DNA from: Pisolithus tinctorius
Taxonomy: Eukaryota; Basidiomycota; Agaricomycetes; Boletales; Pisolithaceae
Length of the DNA stretch: 64,000 bases
Direction: 5' to 3'
Assembly: GCA_024663395.1 (NCBI GenBank)
Contig: JANFAH010000001.1
Location: 5,208,001-5,272,000 of the forward strand
Shown: piece after piece, positions 9,201-19,513 of the stretch
Numbering within the stretch: position 1 is the stretch's first letter
How the letters are laid out: each line of letters begins with the position of its first letter
Made by a program: the position numbers and the translations under genes
The notes under the pieces: generated by a model
Told to the model about the DNA's origin: nothing
Databases searched by the model: none
The model's input: the letters and a program-made list of their open reading frames with translations, nothing else

Positions 9201-11079
9201 GGCCATGCCAATCATGGCTTGGACCGGGCATATCTGCACCTTCGAAGATGACTGGAGATGCCCGTTCAAAGTCATCCATGTCACTGCCTTGGACATTTGG
9301 CTGCACTGTGTTCGTGCTGCCCTTTCCATTTCCCCGCTGATCTGACCTTTGAGTCCTCCCAGCTGGGGCTTTGGATTGGGCGGGAGTAGTTGCAGGTGTG
9401 TAGGACCTGGATCGCCGGTCTCTTACAATCTGAATGGGAATGCCGCTGTCCACTGCTGGTGGCTGTAACTTTCCACCTCAATCCAGCCACTTTTCAAAGC
9501 GAAATACATCATCCGTGTTCTCGTCCTGTCGTTGACGCCAGAAGCTCAAAAGTGCAGTAGCCGCTGCGACCGACATATGACTGGGGTCAACGGTAAAGGA
9601 GAAATTTGGTGGGAGATGTCGGGTCGCAATCATTGCTTTTTGATGCGTTCCGAGCTGTTTGAATGGCACAGTCAACGTTGCCTTTCTGCAAGCTCGTCCT
9701 TCAGACCGCTGATCAGCGCAACCCACATCTACGGATCTGACACTCACTGTAGTGGGCAGTCATGAACCCGCGCACCGTTTTCTGCAGTAAATCGCACGAC
9801 AGACCTGTGATTTCACCAATCGATACTGTGCCGTCTTCATTTGTCACCAAAGAGACAGCATCGACTTTCACAGTCCTTGCGGCCTTCTTGCCCGGCCGTC
9901 CGTCACCTTGGCCATCTTCGTCTTCGTCTGAAATTCCAGACTCCTCAAATGCTTCGCCAAGGTAATCCTGCCATGGTCCCTCTAGGTTCCGAACCTCATT
10001 AAACGAGGTTCCATCCGCAATATCTCGGTTGAAGTCCATGCTAGGAAGGGATCAGCAGTGCACAATGATGCTTGATAAAAATCAGAACCCACGTGCATGC
10101 CTCCACAGTACCTTCCACATTTTTCCACCCGGCAAAACATACGACCCGCATGCTGCAATACCTCCACATCTCTTCTGCAAAATTGCGGCAATACTTGTAC
10201 CCATATCTTGCTGCGTTTCTAAGGACCTGCATTCTGTCACAAACACTGTGACAAACTGTGCATCTGGGAACTCACCTGGCTTTTATTTCGGGGGTGGGTC
10301 CTTCCATCCCATTCCATTTGTCGGCTATGGCCTCTGCTGCTGCCAACTGCTCTTCGGAGAGGTCCTCCTGCATGAACGCAGTGAGTGCCTGCTGATAGAC
10401 ACCAATTTGCTTGGTGCTTTCTTCATTCCCAGTGTCCTCCCTCATGCTGGTGAGTTTTCTCTGCACAAGGTCATGATATAATTCCCGAACCACCGACCGC
10501 ACAGAATATCTGTATCCGGACCAAAGTGTAATTTGGGGCTTCCAGGCACACAATGGCTTCTTCAACCAAGCTGTGACAAGCTACAAGCGATTCATTAGTC
10601 TTCGAAGACCCATTCAGAGCTGCAACCCCATACCCCAGCCTTCAGCTGCATTTCTGCATGTGACAACTCTGTGTTCTTGTCTAATTCGTGCAGCTCCCCC
10701 AATATTGACTGCAAGATCATCGGTTTTTTTGTCTTTCCAGACTCTTTCCAATCCTTCTGTCTGCGAACCAGCACCTCCAATTCATTGATGTCAAAGTTCT
10801 CCTGGTCCCCATCCCCAGTTACTGACTGCTCAGTGCCTTGTCTGACGATGTTACTCCCATCTTCTATGTCTGTCGGGACCCAATCATCATAGCCATCGTC
10901 TGCGTCGTACGGCGAATCCATGAGGACTTCTGGAATGGAAGGAGGGTATCTATGGGCCCTACTACAATAAGTATTATATTGGCCTGAAGGAAGGCATTAT
11001 GGTATCCATGACATCGTTCAAATTGACTCCAGATTGCATCTCCTGCCTTGCTAATTGACTTTGCCCCATCTTTCCACAT
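6251..11079 (-). CDS. Conserved-type basidiomycete protein beside the KDZ transposase, function unknown (multi-exon)
   Basis: Coding-like exons follow one another on the minus strand, but exact exon limits were not resolved. From the 5' end I see an acidic exon (10921..10595, with DDWVPTDIEDG and ELEVLVRRQKDW); an exon with LKKPLCAWKPQITLW and LSEEQLAAAEAIADKWNG (10565..10272); a segment MDFNRDIADG to GEITGLSCDLL (10039..9760); a segment with VPFKQLGTHQKAMIATRHLPP and LLSFWRQRQDEN (9640..9490); basic low-complexity stretches (9453..8333); and a polyproline exon (7777..7364). Multi-exon proteins with FW-x2-RQ and AxxWN-x-GP blocks are, to my recollection, common in Agaricomycetes and lie near KDZ elements. 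The gene is divergent from KDZ with about 260 bp between starts, so both may belong to one mobile unit. The 3' end probably abuts or is cut by the gypsy LTR at 6250. No catalytic motif is recognised. Confidence 0.5.
7564..7690 (-). repeat. 33-bp minisatellite encoding PPPPPPPEDDI repeats
   Basis: The plus-strand segment AATGTCATCCTCAGGAGG recurs at about 7595, 7628 and 7661, a period of 33 bp. On the minus strand this encodes an 11-residue unit of proline runs followed by EDDI. Period and frame agree, so the array can grow or shrink without breaking the reading frame. A further acidic, proline-rich tail (VPPPQP, TPPPQSDEDE, IPPPPPSLQ) follows downstream. Confidence 0.8.
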
Positions 11080-11342
11080 TCATTGTTGGGGTTTCAGCGG
11101 CCATTAATTCCGTCATGGGTGAGGTGAGCCAATCAAACTCATTCTGTTGACTACTCTGAGCCCTAAAAGGTTAGTGCAGGACGGGTTTAAGTCGGCCGCA
11201 TCAGTTTCGCATTGATACCGAATCTTCGATCTATCATGCTGGGATCATTGATCGTGAAATGACTGTCAAGCTCTATCCAAGATATCTAAGATGATTCCTA
11301 CCCACATCTGACTCAATCATACTTACCATCAACACCATAGCC

Positions 11343-13863
11343 ATGGCCAAATGCAGTGCAGGAAAGCGCATGAGAATGATCGGGCGTACGGCTGGCCATC
11401 AGGTCAAGCAACTAGAAGTTAAAACTCAGACAACCAGTGGTCGGAGCAGATCGAGATTGGTTGAGGTCACGATTGCACAACCCAATGCCACCTCCACTGT
11501 CCATTCACCCCGCTCTTCACCGTCCAAGCACTCCCACTCGCCTTCCAAACAGCACATGCACACTGATGAAGATGCACTCGACATGGAATATGATGATAAT
11601 GCTCCTCCTGTAGAGCCATTACAGTTACCTGGAAAAAAGGTACCAAGGGATCCTTCATGCAACAACCCAAGCTCATTTCCATTGTCAGACACAGAATGAT
11701 TACATCCGTGAATGGCTTCCGCACAAAGAGGAGTTCATGAGGGTCCTGTTGGAGCTGGAAGCACCTCCTGACCCACAGAACTGCATAAGTTGTGGAACAG
11801 ATGGGTTGTACAGATGTACAGATTGCTTGCACCAGCCCATGTTTTGCAGGGAATGTTGTAGAATGACTCACCAACGCTTGCTTTTTCACAGAGTGCAGCA
11901 CTGGAATGGGGAGTTCTTTGAGGAATCGGCACTCCATATGGTGAGAGATGCCCTCATTACTTCGCATTGCATTTACAGAGCGGACTCAGACTGGCGCTCA
12001 GCTGCAGCTCGGGCACATTGGAGCAGCTTGCCTTTCAGATCCATCCAATGCGAATGGCACTGGAGGGCCAGTCAAAATGAATGCCCCTGAGTGGGAAGAT
12101 GTTGATGATGTTCCGCCCCACATGTGTCGGCCTGTTGGGTCGAAATATCTCACTGTCGTCGATGTGACCGGGGTGCATTTCATTCCAGTACGTTGGTGCC
12201 AGTGTGAAGCTGCAGAAAGCTTCCAGCTACAATTGCTGCGAGCCAAGCTGTTTCCTGCTACATTCGAAAAACCGAGTACTGCATTTACATTTGCAGTCTT
12301 GGACGATTTTGTGAGAGACAACCTGGAATGTGGGACATCCGGGATGAACTATTACTCAAAACTGCGACGGGTGACTTCTGGTGTCTTTCCTCACCTAGTT
12401 CCAGTAAGTCGTCGGACCATGATGGTCGATTGCAGGGGATCTAAGGCAGTAATATGACCAGGACAGATACCGGGAGTTGCTTCGAGTTGCAAGGCAATGG
12501 CAACTCCTGAAACTGTTGAAATGGAACGGCTTCCTGCGATGTGAGCAGGCTCCTAAAAAAGGGGAGTTGGGGTTATTTTGTGCGGCATGTCCACAGCCTG
12601 GGATCAATGTCAACCCGGTGGAAGATCTGGATCAGTAAGTGTTGGGATTCGGCTCATCCCCCGTCATTAACCTTTCGAAGCTGGAAATATACCCGCACGC
12701 TAGTGATGGATGGAAATTTCAAAGCCGAACATATGCACGACAGGTGTCCTGCAGATCAGGTGTGGTTGATGGATGGCCATGGATTCATGGTCACAGATCC
12801 AGATTATCAGACATACCTGAAGGCCACACCCCACATCACAGAGGTACATTTGTCGGACTGCTTCCTCCATTCAATTACTCATGTGTTAACTAGAAATCGG
12901 CATGCAACAATCATAAGGCTATTAATCAGGCCAATGCCCAACGGGGCAGACTTCACTCGACCGGAATTGGTGCGATGGCATGCGCCCAGCACGGGTGTTT
13001 TTACCCGCATTCTGTGGTTGACTTCCAAAAAGGGGAAAGGTCGGATATCACATCAATGATGTGCCTCCAGCTCATGGCAGTTCAGGCAATTAAACATGGA
13101 TTACTCATTGGCAAATGCATTGTGGTACAACATGACAGGAATCAACCGTGTCCTCTGCTTCTATGACATCAACTGCTCATACATGAAAAATTTATGCACA
13201 TGGGTCCGAAATAGCGCATTCATTGACATCCCAGATTCAATGCAGATTATGCCAGGAATCGGAATGTGGCATGTGCATGGTCACAAACAGGAATGCTATG
13301 CCCGATATGCGCCCTTATTCATGCAAGGCGCTGGGTGGGTAGATGGAGAAATCATCAAGACCTTGTGGTCGCTACTCAACATTGCATCCACTTCGGCCCG
13401 GGGCATGAGTTCCCCACATCGCCAGGAGCTGTTGGATTTTCAGATCAGTGATTGCAACTTCATGAAGATGATTCGCATGGGTATGAGCTTCTATTCATGC
13501 GCTAACCTTCCTGACTGTTCGCCTTTAGTCGATAGTCTGATATGGAAACTGACAACTGCAAGGGTAGCGGCGGATATGGCAAAATGGGCATTCAAGACGT
13601 TGGATGAAGCAGTGTCTACAACGCAACGTGATACGTGGACCTACCAAGAGCAAGTGGCCTTCAGAGACCGAATGGTTGACCCCTCCGCCATGGATATCTT
13701 TGAAGTGCAAATGAGGAAGGGTAAGGTTCTCACCTGCTCCTCCTTTCGGAATATATCTGAAATGCTTATTAGCCCCAACAGTTCATACCGTTGAACTGGA
13801 GTTTTTGAACAATATCACATCGAGCGGAGCGCAGCGTGGGATGGGAAGTTGGCTCGCTCGCGG
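11343..13863 (+). CDS. KDZ transposase with CxC2 cysteine cluster, 5' part (split by retrotransposon insertion)
   Basis: KDZ (Kyakuja-Dileera-Zisupton) proteins are DDE-type DNA transposases of fungi. After a Ser-rich N-terminus, the CxC2 cluster starts near 11782 (CISCGTDGLYRCTDC, then CRECCRMTH and HWNGEFFEESAL). It is followed by QLQLGHIGAAC and the region YRELLRVARQWQLLK. The RNase H-like core shows candidate acidic residues in LVMDGNFKAEH, CFYDINCSYMKN and GAGWVDGEIIKTLWS. Short introns are needed, for example about 11941..11979, around 12400..12463 and 13045..13076. The frame runs to SWLARG at 13863, where the 20 kb gypsy insertion begins. The rest of the gene is at 33923..35039. Apart from that insertion I see no disabling change. 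Confidence 0.85.
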
Positions 13864-13864
13864 T

Positions 13865-15049
13865 GTAGGAAAAGTCCAAGTAGCTGTATAATACGAGCTA
13901 GATGGCTTAGATAACAACAATAATAAATGAAGGGAACGAATTGTTCGTCCCAAGGGATTCTGGACTGTTGGGACTAGAAGGAGAGACCCAGCGCTTTGTA
14001 GCGGTAGTGTTTCGTGACGTGCGCGGTGTGGTCCGCAGAGTAGTACTGGCAATGCGAGCAGTGCGAGCAGTATATGTAGTTCGTGCGCGGCAGAATGCGA
14101 GATGTGCGGTGTAGACAAAGTGGAAAGGAAAACTCGTGGTGACCTTCTGAGTGCCAAAAGGTATCATTCTGTACCTAAGTACAGGGCTTTATAGTCCGGA
14201 CAAACCTGGAACCTAAGTAAGACAGGTGTCATAGCCATGTCTCGACCCCGGCCGGACTCGGCCTCGCACTCACTTAGTCCGGCATCGGCCTCGCCTGTTT
14301 GCTATCCCCAGATGTCCTAGCACGGTGAACACTGCTTTGCAGTGTCTGTCATTTCGGTTAAGTCCTGTCCCCAGTCCTGTCCCCGGTCCACCTGTCCCGG
14401 TCTCCGTTACCTTAGTCATACGTTAGTAATCCTTGTCTTACCAATCCTCTTAGCAATCCTTGCAAGACTGGTATTACCGGTCTCCGTACTATAGTTACCT
14501 CTAGTATATAAACTCGTAGATACTCGGCCTGTAGACCTCAGTCTGAAATCAACTAAGTTAACCCGATAACCCCGCTTCGGCCTCGGACTCGGACTGAGAC
14601 CCACGCAAGGGAATAGCGCTGTACTCCCAGTCGCTAAGTCCAATCAGTCCAATCATCTGTATCTTCGACTCCCCTCCTGAATCTGACCCCTCGGCCTCGT
14701 GCCTCCCTCGGTCTCCAGTCTGGCCTCAACCTGGACAATCCCTGTACTTGACAACAGGGTACAGTAAAGGAAAGCCGTGCGACAGCGCGTACACAGAAGA
14801 CAGGCCAAACAGAGGCCAAGGGTATACTACAAGCACTAAAGGAATAGAGACTGTGATAAGAGAAAGAGTCCGAGGAAAACAACAACTGGAGCACAGCGGC
14901 CGTGGGTATAGCATTGCGCGAGAAGGAGCGAGGGCATGGGAAGGTAGCGTGTGAACAATGGCGAATGCAAGAGGGGAGCAGACGTAACAGTAGTCACGGA
15001 ACGGTTAATGATAGGGGCTTACGCGTCCAGGGAATGCGGATTCCTCACA
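13865..15049 (-). repeat. 3' LTR of gypsy copy 2, interrupted by a solo LTR
   Basis: It matches the copy 1 LTR (5598..6250) except for the 527-bp insertion plus 5-bp duplication at 14222..14758. Net length is about 654 bp. The plus strand ends GCGGATTCCTCACA at 15049. Confidence 0.9.
14227..14753 (+). repeat. Solo LTR of a chromovirus-family element
   Basis: The sequence begins TGTCATAGCC, ends CTGTACTTGACA, and is flanked by the 5-bp duplication ACAGG (14222..14226 and 14754..14758). It is the reverse complement of the LTRs at 18851..19376 and 25904..26429, but clearly more diverged from them than they are from each other. It is therefore an older or sister-subfamily insertion that lost its interior by LTR-LTR recombination. 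Confidence 0.9.
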
Positions 15050-15067
15050 CCTGCGGGGGACTTAGAT

Positions 15068-15087
15068 GCTGACCGTCCCTGGTCAGC
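15068..15087. other. Hairpin next to the 3' LTR, with a covarying partner at 17192..17211
   Basis: The sequence GCTGACCGTCCCTGGTCAGC forms a 7-bp stem with a 6-nt loop. It lies in a roughly 40-bp segment (starting CTGCGGGGGACTT at 15051) that is repeated at 17174..17212 on the other side of the antisense gene. No purine tract is seen on the sense strand against this LTR, so the polypurine primer of the outer family is unclear. Confidence 0.6.
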
Positions 15088-15275
15088 CACGTGGCGTGGA
15101 GGACATAAATAGCTTGCCACGTGGTGATGGCAACGGTGTGGTGCCGAGGGTTCGAGAACACTGGATGATTCCGCATGGAAGCGAAGGAAGCATAGAGCCG
15201 AGGGACATGAGAAGGCCGTTGAATACCGCGTATAGGCGTCCGGACCGATGACATAAGCGCCTCATGGCCACTAAG

Positions 15276-15282
15276 TATATAA
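15276..15282 (+). promoter_or_regulatory. TATA box of the antisense Zn2Cys6 gene
   Basis: TATATAA lies 79 bp upstream of the ATG at 15361, inside the gypsy element and on the strand opposite to gag-pol. This suggests the gene has its own promoter. Confidence 0.5.
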
Positions 15283-15360
15283 TTGTTAGTGCGTGGCTCA
15301 AACCTTCGCATCGATTTGATTCTTTCCTCCCCTCCATCCATCGCATCTAATACTCTCCCC

Positions 15361-16471
15361 ATGTCTGCCAACCGTGCCCCCCGTCTGTCCCAGCTCGTAC
15401 GTGTGGCCACCCCTGACCCAATTGAAGTGGAGAAAACCGCGTTAAAGGCAAAGTTCATCATTGCCTCCATGGCTCTGGTCGCTGAGGCGAGGTGCCTCCC
15501 AGATGACAAGGAGGAGCTTTGGGAGGAGAAGGTCATGTGGATGTGCCGATGGGAGGAGAGAACAGTAAGTGGGTAAGCCGTCTGAGACCTGCGGTACTGA
15601 CTGTCTTCTAGGGGGAGGTGTACCCTATCATCGAGCATGGGCGAGAACTGGGCATCGATACCAAGATAGACGCAGCGGATGGACCCGCTATCGCAGAGGC
15701 CGATGAGGCCTACGAGAGGTGGGTGGCCGAGGAGATTGCGCACAGAAAGGCCAACGAGGACGTGTGGATGGGCGAGGCGGCTGTGCAGGCTGTCGGTGAG
15801 CAAGGTGCGAGTGTCGAGGTGCCAGTGGTGACCGAGAAGATGTCGCATGTTGAGGTTGTAGCCCGGCCGGTTCGAAAGGTGAGTGCGCGGGTTGTATGGT
15901 GGTGCGATAATGGCTGACACCGGAGTCTCAAGCGATCGCGGCAGACTATTGCTGAAAGCGAGGATGAGGATGAGCCGAAGATCAACGTCCCACCCAGTTC
16001 GATTCTCCACAAGGTGCCCTGCACGTGTTGTCTGGTCAGGAACACCGCGTGCACGGGTCCCACTGGCCACATGTGCAATGGCTGCGTGCGGATGAAGCAA
16101 AGGTGTGAGAAGTCGACGAAGGCCGCGGGAAAGAGAGTGCAGGCAGGCGCGTCGGTCGGTAAGTAGTGGTCCCATCTCTGGAGGTGTGAAGTTAACGGTT
16201 CGCAGCCCAGGCTTCGAGGTCCATGAAGGCCGGCCCTTCCAAGAGGGCCGTTGACGACGACAACGACAAGGTGGAAGTGGTCGAGAGCCACACGCGCACG
16301 AAGGGGAAGGCACCAGTGCGTAGTCGGCTCGACGCCAAGGTCGTGGCCAACCTCTCGCAGTCGCTGAGGCTGCTGCGTGCTGAGGCCGTGGAGTCACAGG
16401 CCACATACCTTCGCCTGCAGGTGCGCGTCGATCAGCTCACCGAAGCTCTGGAGAAGATTGGGGTGGAATAG
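15361..16471 (+). CDS. Zn(II)2Cys6-type protein encoded antisense inside gypsy copy 2
   Basis: Four exons splice cleanly with GT-AG introns: 15361..15564, 15612..15878, 15933..16158 and 16206..16471, giving 320 residues. Exon 3 encodes a six-cysteine cluster (16020..16106): C-x2-C-x6-C-x7-C-x2-C-x6-C, beginning CTCCLVRNTAC and ending CNGCVRMKQRC. This is the spacing of fungal binuclear zinc-cluster DNA-binding domains. The basic residues lie between the last two cysteines rather than in the first half as in Gal4. The N-terminal part is acidic and alpha-helical. The C-terminus (from LSQSLRLLRAEA to the end) looks like a coiled coil. It lies between integrase and the 3' LTR on the opposite strand, as does the chromovirus gene at 19514. 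DNA binding is inferred from the cysteine spacing only. Confidence 0.8.
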
Positions 16472-17351
16472 GAATGTTCATAGTTAGTTCAGATTTGTTG
16501 TACTGTCCTAACCACATGTCAGCGCATACCACGCTAAATATACCGCTCTTCTTGCTTCTGTGCGAAGTTGCGAACGACTTGAAGTGCTTGGTGATGTCCC
16601 GCGGGATAGTGCGGCCGCAGCAGGATATGATGCGCAGGGTACTGCCCGACTTGTCTTCTTCGTGTGACTTTTGACTTCTCTCAACGGTAAGTCCTCGTGA
16701 AGCGATCTTGATGGTAGGATGTGACGGATTCTTGAAGAGGAAGCGAAGGGACTGTTTATTGGGTAGCTGGGGTGGTCTTTGTGTATCAAATGTAAGGAGA
16801 CAGAAGGAGATTTGAAAGAAAAGTAGATCAAGGGGCGCATGCTGACTGCGCGATCAAAGAGTAAATGTGCGGGGTGGTTGCGAGGATCCGTGGTATAGGG
16901 CGGCCGAGGACGGCATCAGCGAGACTAGTAAGAGAGATAGGAGAGACGTTGTTTTGGCTAAATACTTATTCGGTGTTTTATTATTTTTCTGGACGGTTTT
17001 GGACTTTTTGTAAGCAGTTTGTATGTTTTTCGAGCGAGGACTAGCTATCAGTAGAATCACCAGATGAAACCCGGGGTGGAATAGAGGTCTCTGGACGAAA
17101 CCCGGGGTAAAACAGATAAAAGGAAACGAACTATGTCTGATATCGGGTGGATCAAGTGGTATGCTGGTCACCCCTGCAGGGGACTTTGAATGCTGACTGT
17201 CCCCAGTCAGCATGGGAGAAGGAATGAGTGTAGTAGGAGAAGCCATGGGGAGGTGGGCAAGGCCGCGGAAAGAGGTATGGGTATCGTGGGAGAAGAGGGT
17301 ATGGAGGAATAGCGCGATGGACAAACTGTGGATACTGGGAAGGACAGATAG
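16472..17351. other. Non-coding stretch of the gypsy element with short direct repeats and a second hairpin
   Basis: I see no convincing gene here. A direct repeat of GAAACCCGGGGT with similar flanks occurs near 17065 and 17097. At 17192..17211 is GCTGACTGTCCCCAGTCAGC, a 7-bp-stem hairpin related to the one at 15068..15087. Its outermost variable stem pair is T:A where the other has C:G, so pairing is kept. The integrase stop lies at 17352. Confidence 0.5.
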
Positions 17352-18850
17352 TCAGCTGTCCGCGGAAAAAGCCTCCACATCATCATCAGTGGGGTCATCC
17401 TCAGCTTCCTCAAGAAGGCGGTCTAGCTCTTCATCATCTAACCCAGTAATGCGAGTTATGGTTGCGCGGGTCTGAGACCACAGGTGGTAGGGAAGTAAGC
17501 GGAATGCAGCGAAGCGGAGTTTGGAGATGGAGCCATCCAACTCAGCCAGCAGGTATGAACCCCCAGTGGTCTGACGAAGGATGACCATGGGACCAGTGTA
17601 CCGCAGCTTCGTCTTCCGGTTCAGTTCTTTCTCTACACGGGAGTTGCAGACAAGCACAAGGGCGCCGGGAGCGAAGTTATGGTCTTTAATGCGATGCTGA
17701 AAGGCAGTTTCGAACTGCTGGATAGACTGGAAGCATGCGCAGAGGACGTTGCTGCAGACCTGGTCTAAGTCATCCTGACGCTTCTGTAACTGGCGCGCTC
17801 GCCAAGCTATCAGTTCTGTGGTAGTCAGCGGTGTTGCGTCATCGCGGGATAGGGGTAAGAGGAAGGTAGCTTCAATGAGGTCAAACGGGAACAGCAGTTT
17901 GACACCATGTACCATGAAATAAGGGGACAGACCCGTGGATTTCAGAATGGTGACCCGCTTGGCCCAGAAGATGGAGTGCGCAACGGTGTGCCAGCGGCAA
18001 TCATCGTTCTCGCAGCTCTTCATGATAGCCTCATGAACATCATAGTGGCGGTGCTCTACAATGCCGTTAGCCTGAGAGTTGTAAGGAGAGATACGGATGT
18101 GACGGATATGATATTGTGTGGCTAGGGCATCTAAAGCTTGGATGAACGCAGGACCGTTGTCGGTGACAATCTCAGTGAGCGGACCCCAGCGGCATAGGAT
18201 ATCCTCGAAGATGAAGGACGCGAGCGCAGTACTATTTTCCGCGCGCAACATGCGCCATTCGGGGTATGAGGTGAGCACACAATGAGCCTGTACTATGTAG
18301 CGGTAGCCGCCGGCTTTGGGCATCAGCATTGTGTCAATGTGAGCTTTATGAAACAGGCCCCCTATCATGGGTACAGTGGGGGGGATATGAAGCTTTTGCG
18401 TCTGGCGGATCTGGCATTCGTGACAAGTGCGAACATACCACTTCACATCCTTGACAAGAAGAGGCCACCAGAAGCGAAGGAGAAGGCGCGTGCAGACCGT
18501 GAAGACTCCCTTGTGTCCAAGGTTGTCATGCACTTCTTTGATGAGACGATACCACTTGGATTCGTCGACGACTAGCTGGTGCCGTCCGTGCGGTTCTCTA
18601 CGCCATAAGTTACCATCTAGGAGGAAGAAGTGGCTGGCCGAATTAAAGAAGGATGAGTACTGTGCATCAGTAAGGTCAGGAGGTCACTCGTGGGTCATGA
18701 GGAATGCGTGGATCATTTCTATCTTTGCTTCGCATGCCCGAGCTTTTGCAGACCACGGAATGGCAGGGTCATCTGGGGTATCGGAAGGGTTATTAGCATC
18801 AGCAGTCACAGAGAATGCGAGATAGAAGGATGCAGGCGGCGGGAGGCTCG
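17352..18850 (-). pseudogene. Integrase part of Pol, gypsy copy 2 (5' side cut by the chromovirus)
   Basis: This is the retroviral-type integrase. The HHCC zinc-binding region is visible (HDNLGHKGV, then CHECQIRQTQ). The catalytic core follows with candidate DDE residues in KAHIDTML, VTDNGPAF and NGIVEHRHYD. A C-terminal segment with LRYTGPMVI and an acidic tail (EELDRLLEEAEDD) ends at 17352. No chromodomain is seen. The frame is open from about 18533 leftward. To the right it aligns with copy 1 up to 18850, where the chromovirus is inserted after the duplicated GCTCG. It can no longer be translated as part of Pol. Confidence 0.85.
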
Positions 18851-19376
18851 TGTTAAGTACGAGGATTGTCCAGGTTGAGTCCGGACCGGAGACCGAAGCA
18901 GGCGTGAGGCCGAGGGGTCGGAGTCAAGGATAAAGACGAAGGTACAGAAGGGTGGACTGGTTGGACTTAGTGACTGAGAGTACAGCGCTATTCCCTTGCG
19001 TGGGTCTCAGTCCAAGTCCGAGGCCGAGACAGGGTTATCAGAGGTAACTTAGTTGATTTCAGACTGAAGACTACAGGCCGAGTATCTATGAGCTTATATA
19101 CTAGAGTAGCTATAGTATGGAGACCGGTAATGCCAGTCTCGCAAAGATTGCTAAGCAGATTGGTAAGACGAGGATTACTAATGTATGACTAAGGTAACGG
19201 AGACCGGGACAGGTGGACCGGGGACAGGACCGGGCAGAGCTTAACCAAAGTGACAGACACTGCAAAGCAGTGTCTACCGCGCTAGGCCAACTGGAGAAAC
19301 GGGACAGGCGAGACCGAGGCCGGACTGAGTGAGTGCGAGGCCAAGTCCGGGCCGGGGTCGGGACATGACTATGACA
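18851..19376 (-). repeat. 3' LTR of the chromovirus
   Basis: This 526-bp LTR contains the palindrome AGACACTGC-AAA-GCAGTGTCT at 19255..19275 and a TATATA-containing segment (sense TATATAAGCTC) near 19095. Relative to the 5' LTR it carries 12 of the 14 CpG changes I counted. Confidence 0.95.
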
Positions 19377-19390
19377 GTATCCCCCTCTTA
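19377..19390 (-). other. Polypurine tract of the chromovirus
   Basis: The sense strand reads TAAGAGGGGGATAC directly against the 3' LTR, the expected place for the plus-strand DNA primer. Confidence 0.7.
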
Positions 19391-19425
19391 GGGGTTGAAC
19401 CCATGAGACCCCTGCGAGAGTGGCA

Positions 19426-19460
19426 GGCTGAGTCCGAAAATTGGCTGAGTTCGAAAAATT
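19426..19460 (+). repeat. Tandem repeat upstream of the chromovirus antisense gene
   Basis: Two near-identical 17-18 bp units (GGCTGAGTCCGAAAATT and GGCTGAGTTCGAAAAATT) lie side by side, ending 53 bp before the ATG at 19514. They could be binding sites for a regulator of that gene, including its own zinc-cluster product; this is inference. Confidence 0.5.
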
Positions 19461-19513
19461 GATACTTGTGGCCCGCTAAGCTCCTTGCATCTTTCATTCT
19501 CATTCTTTTCATC

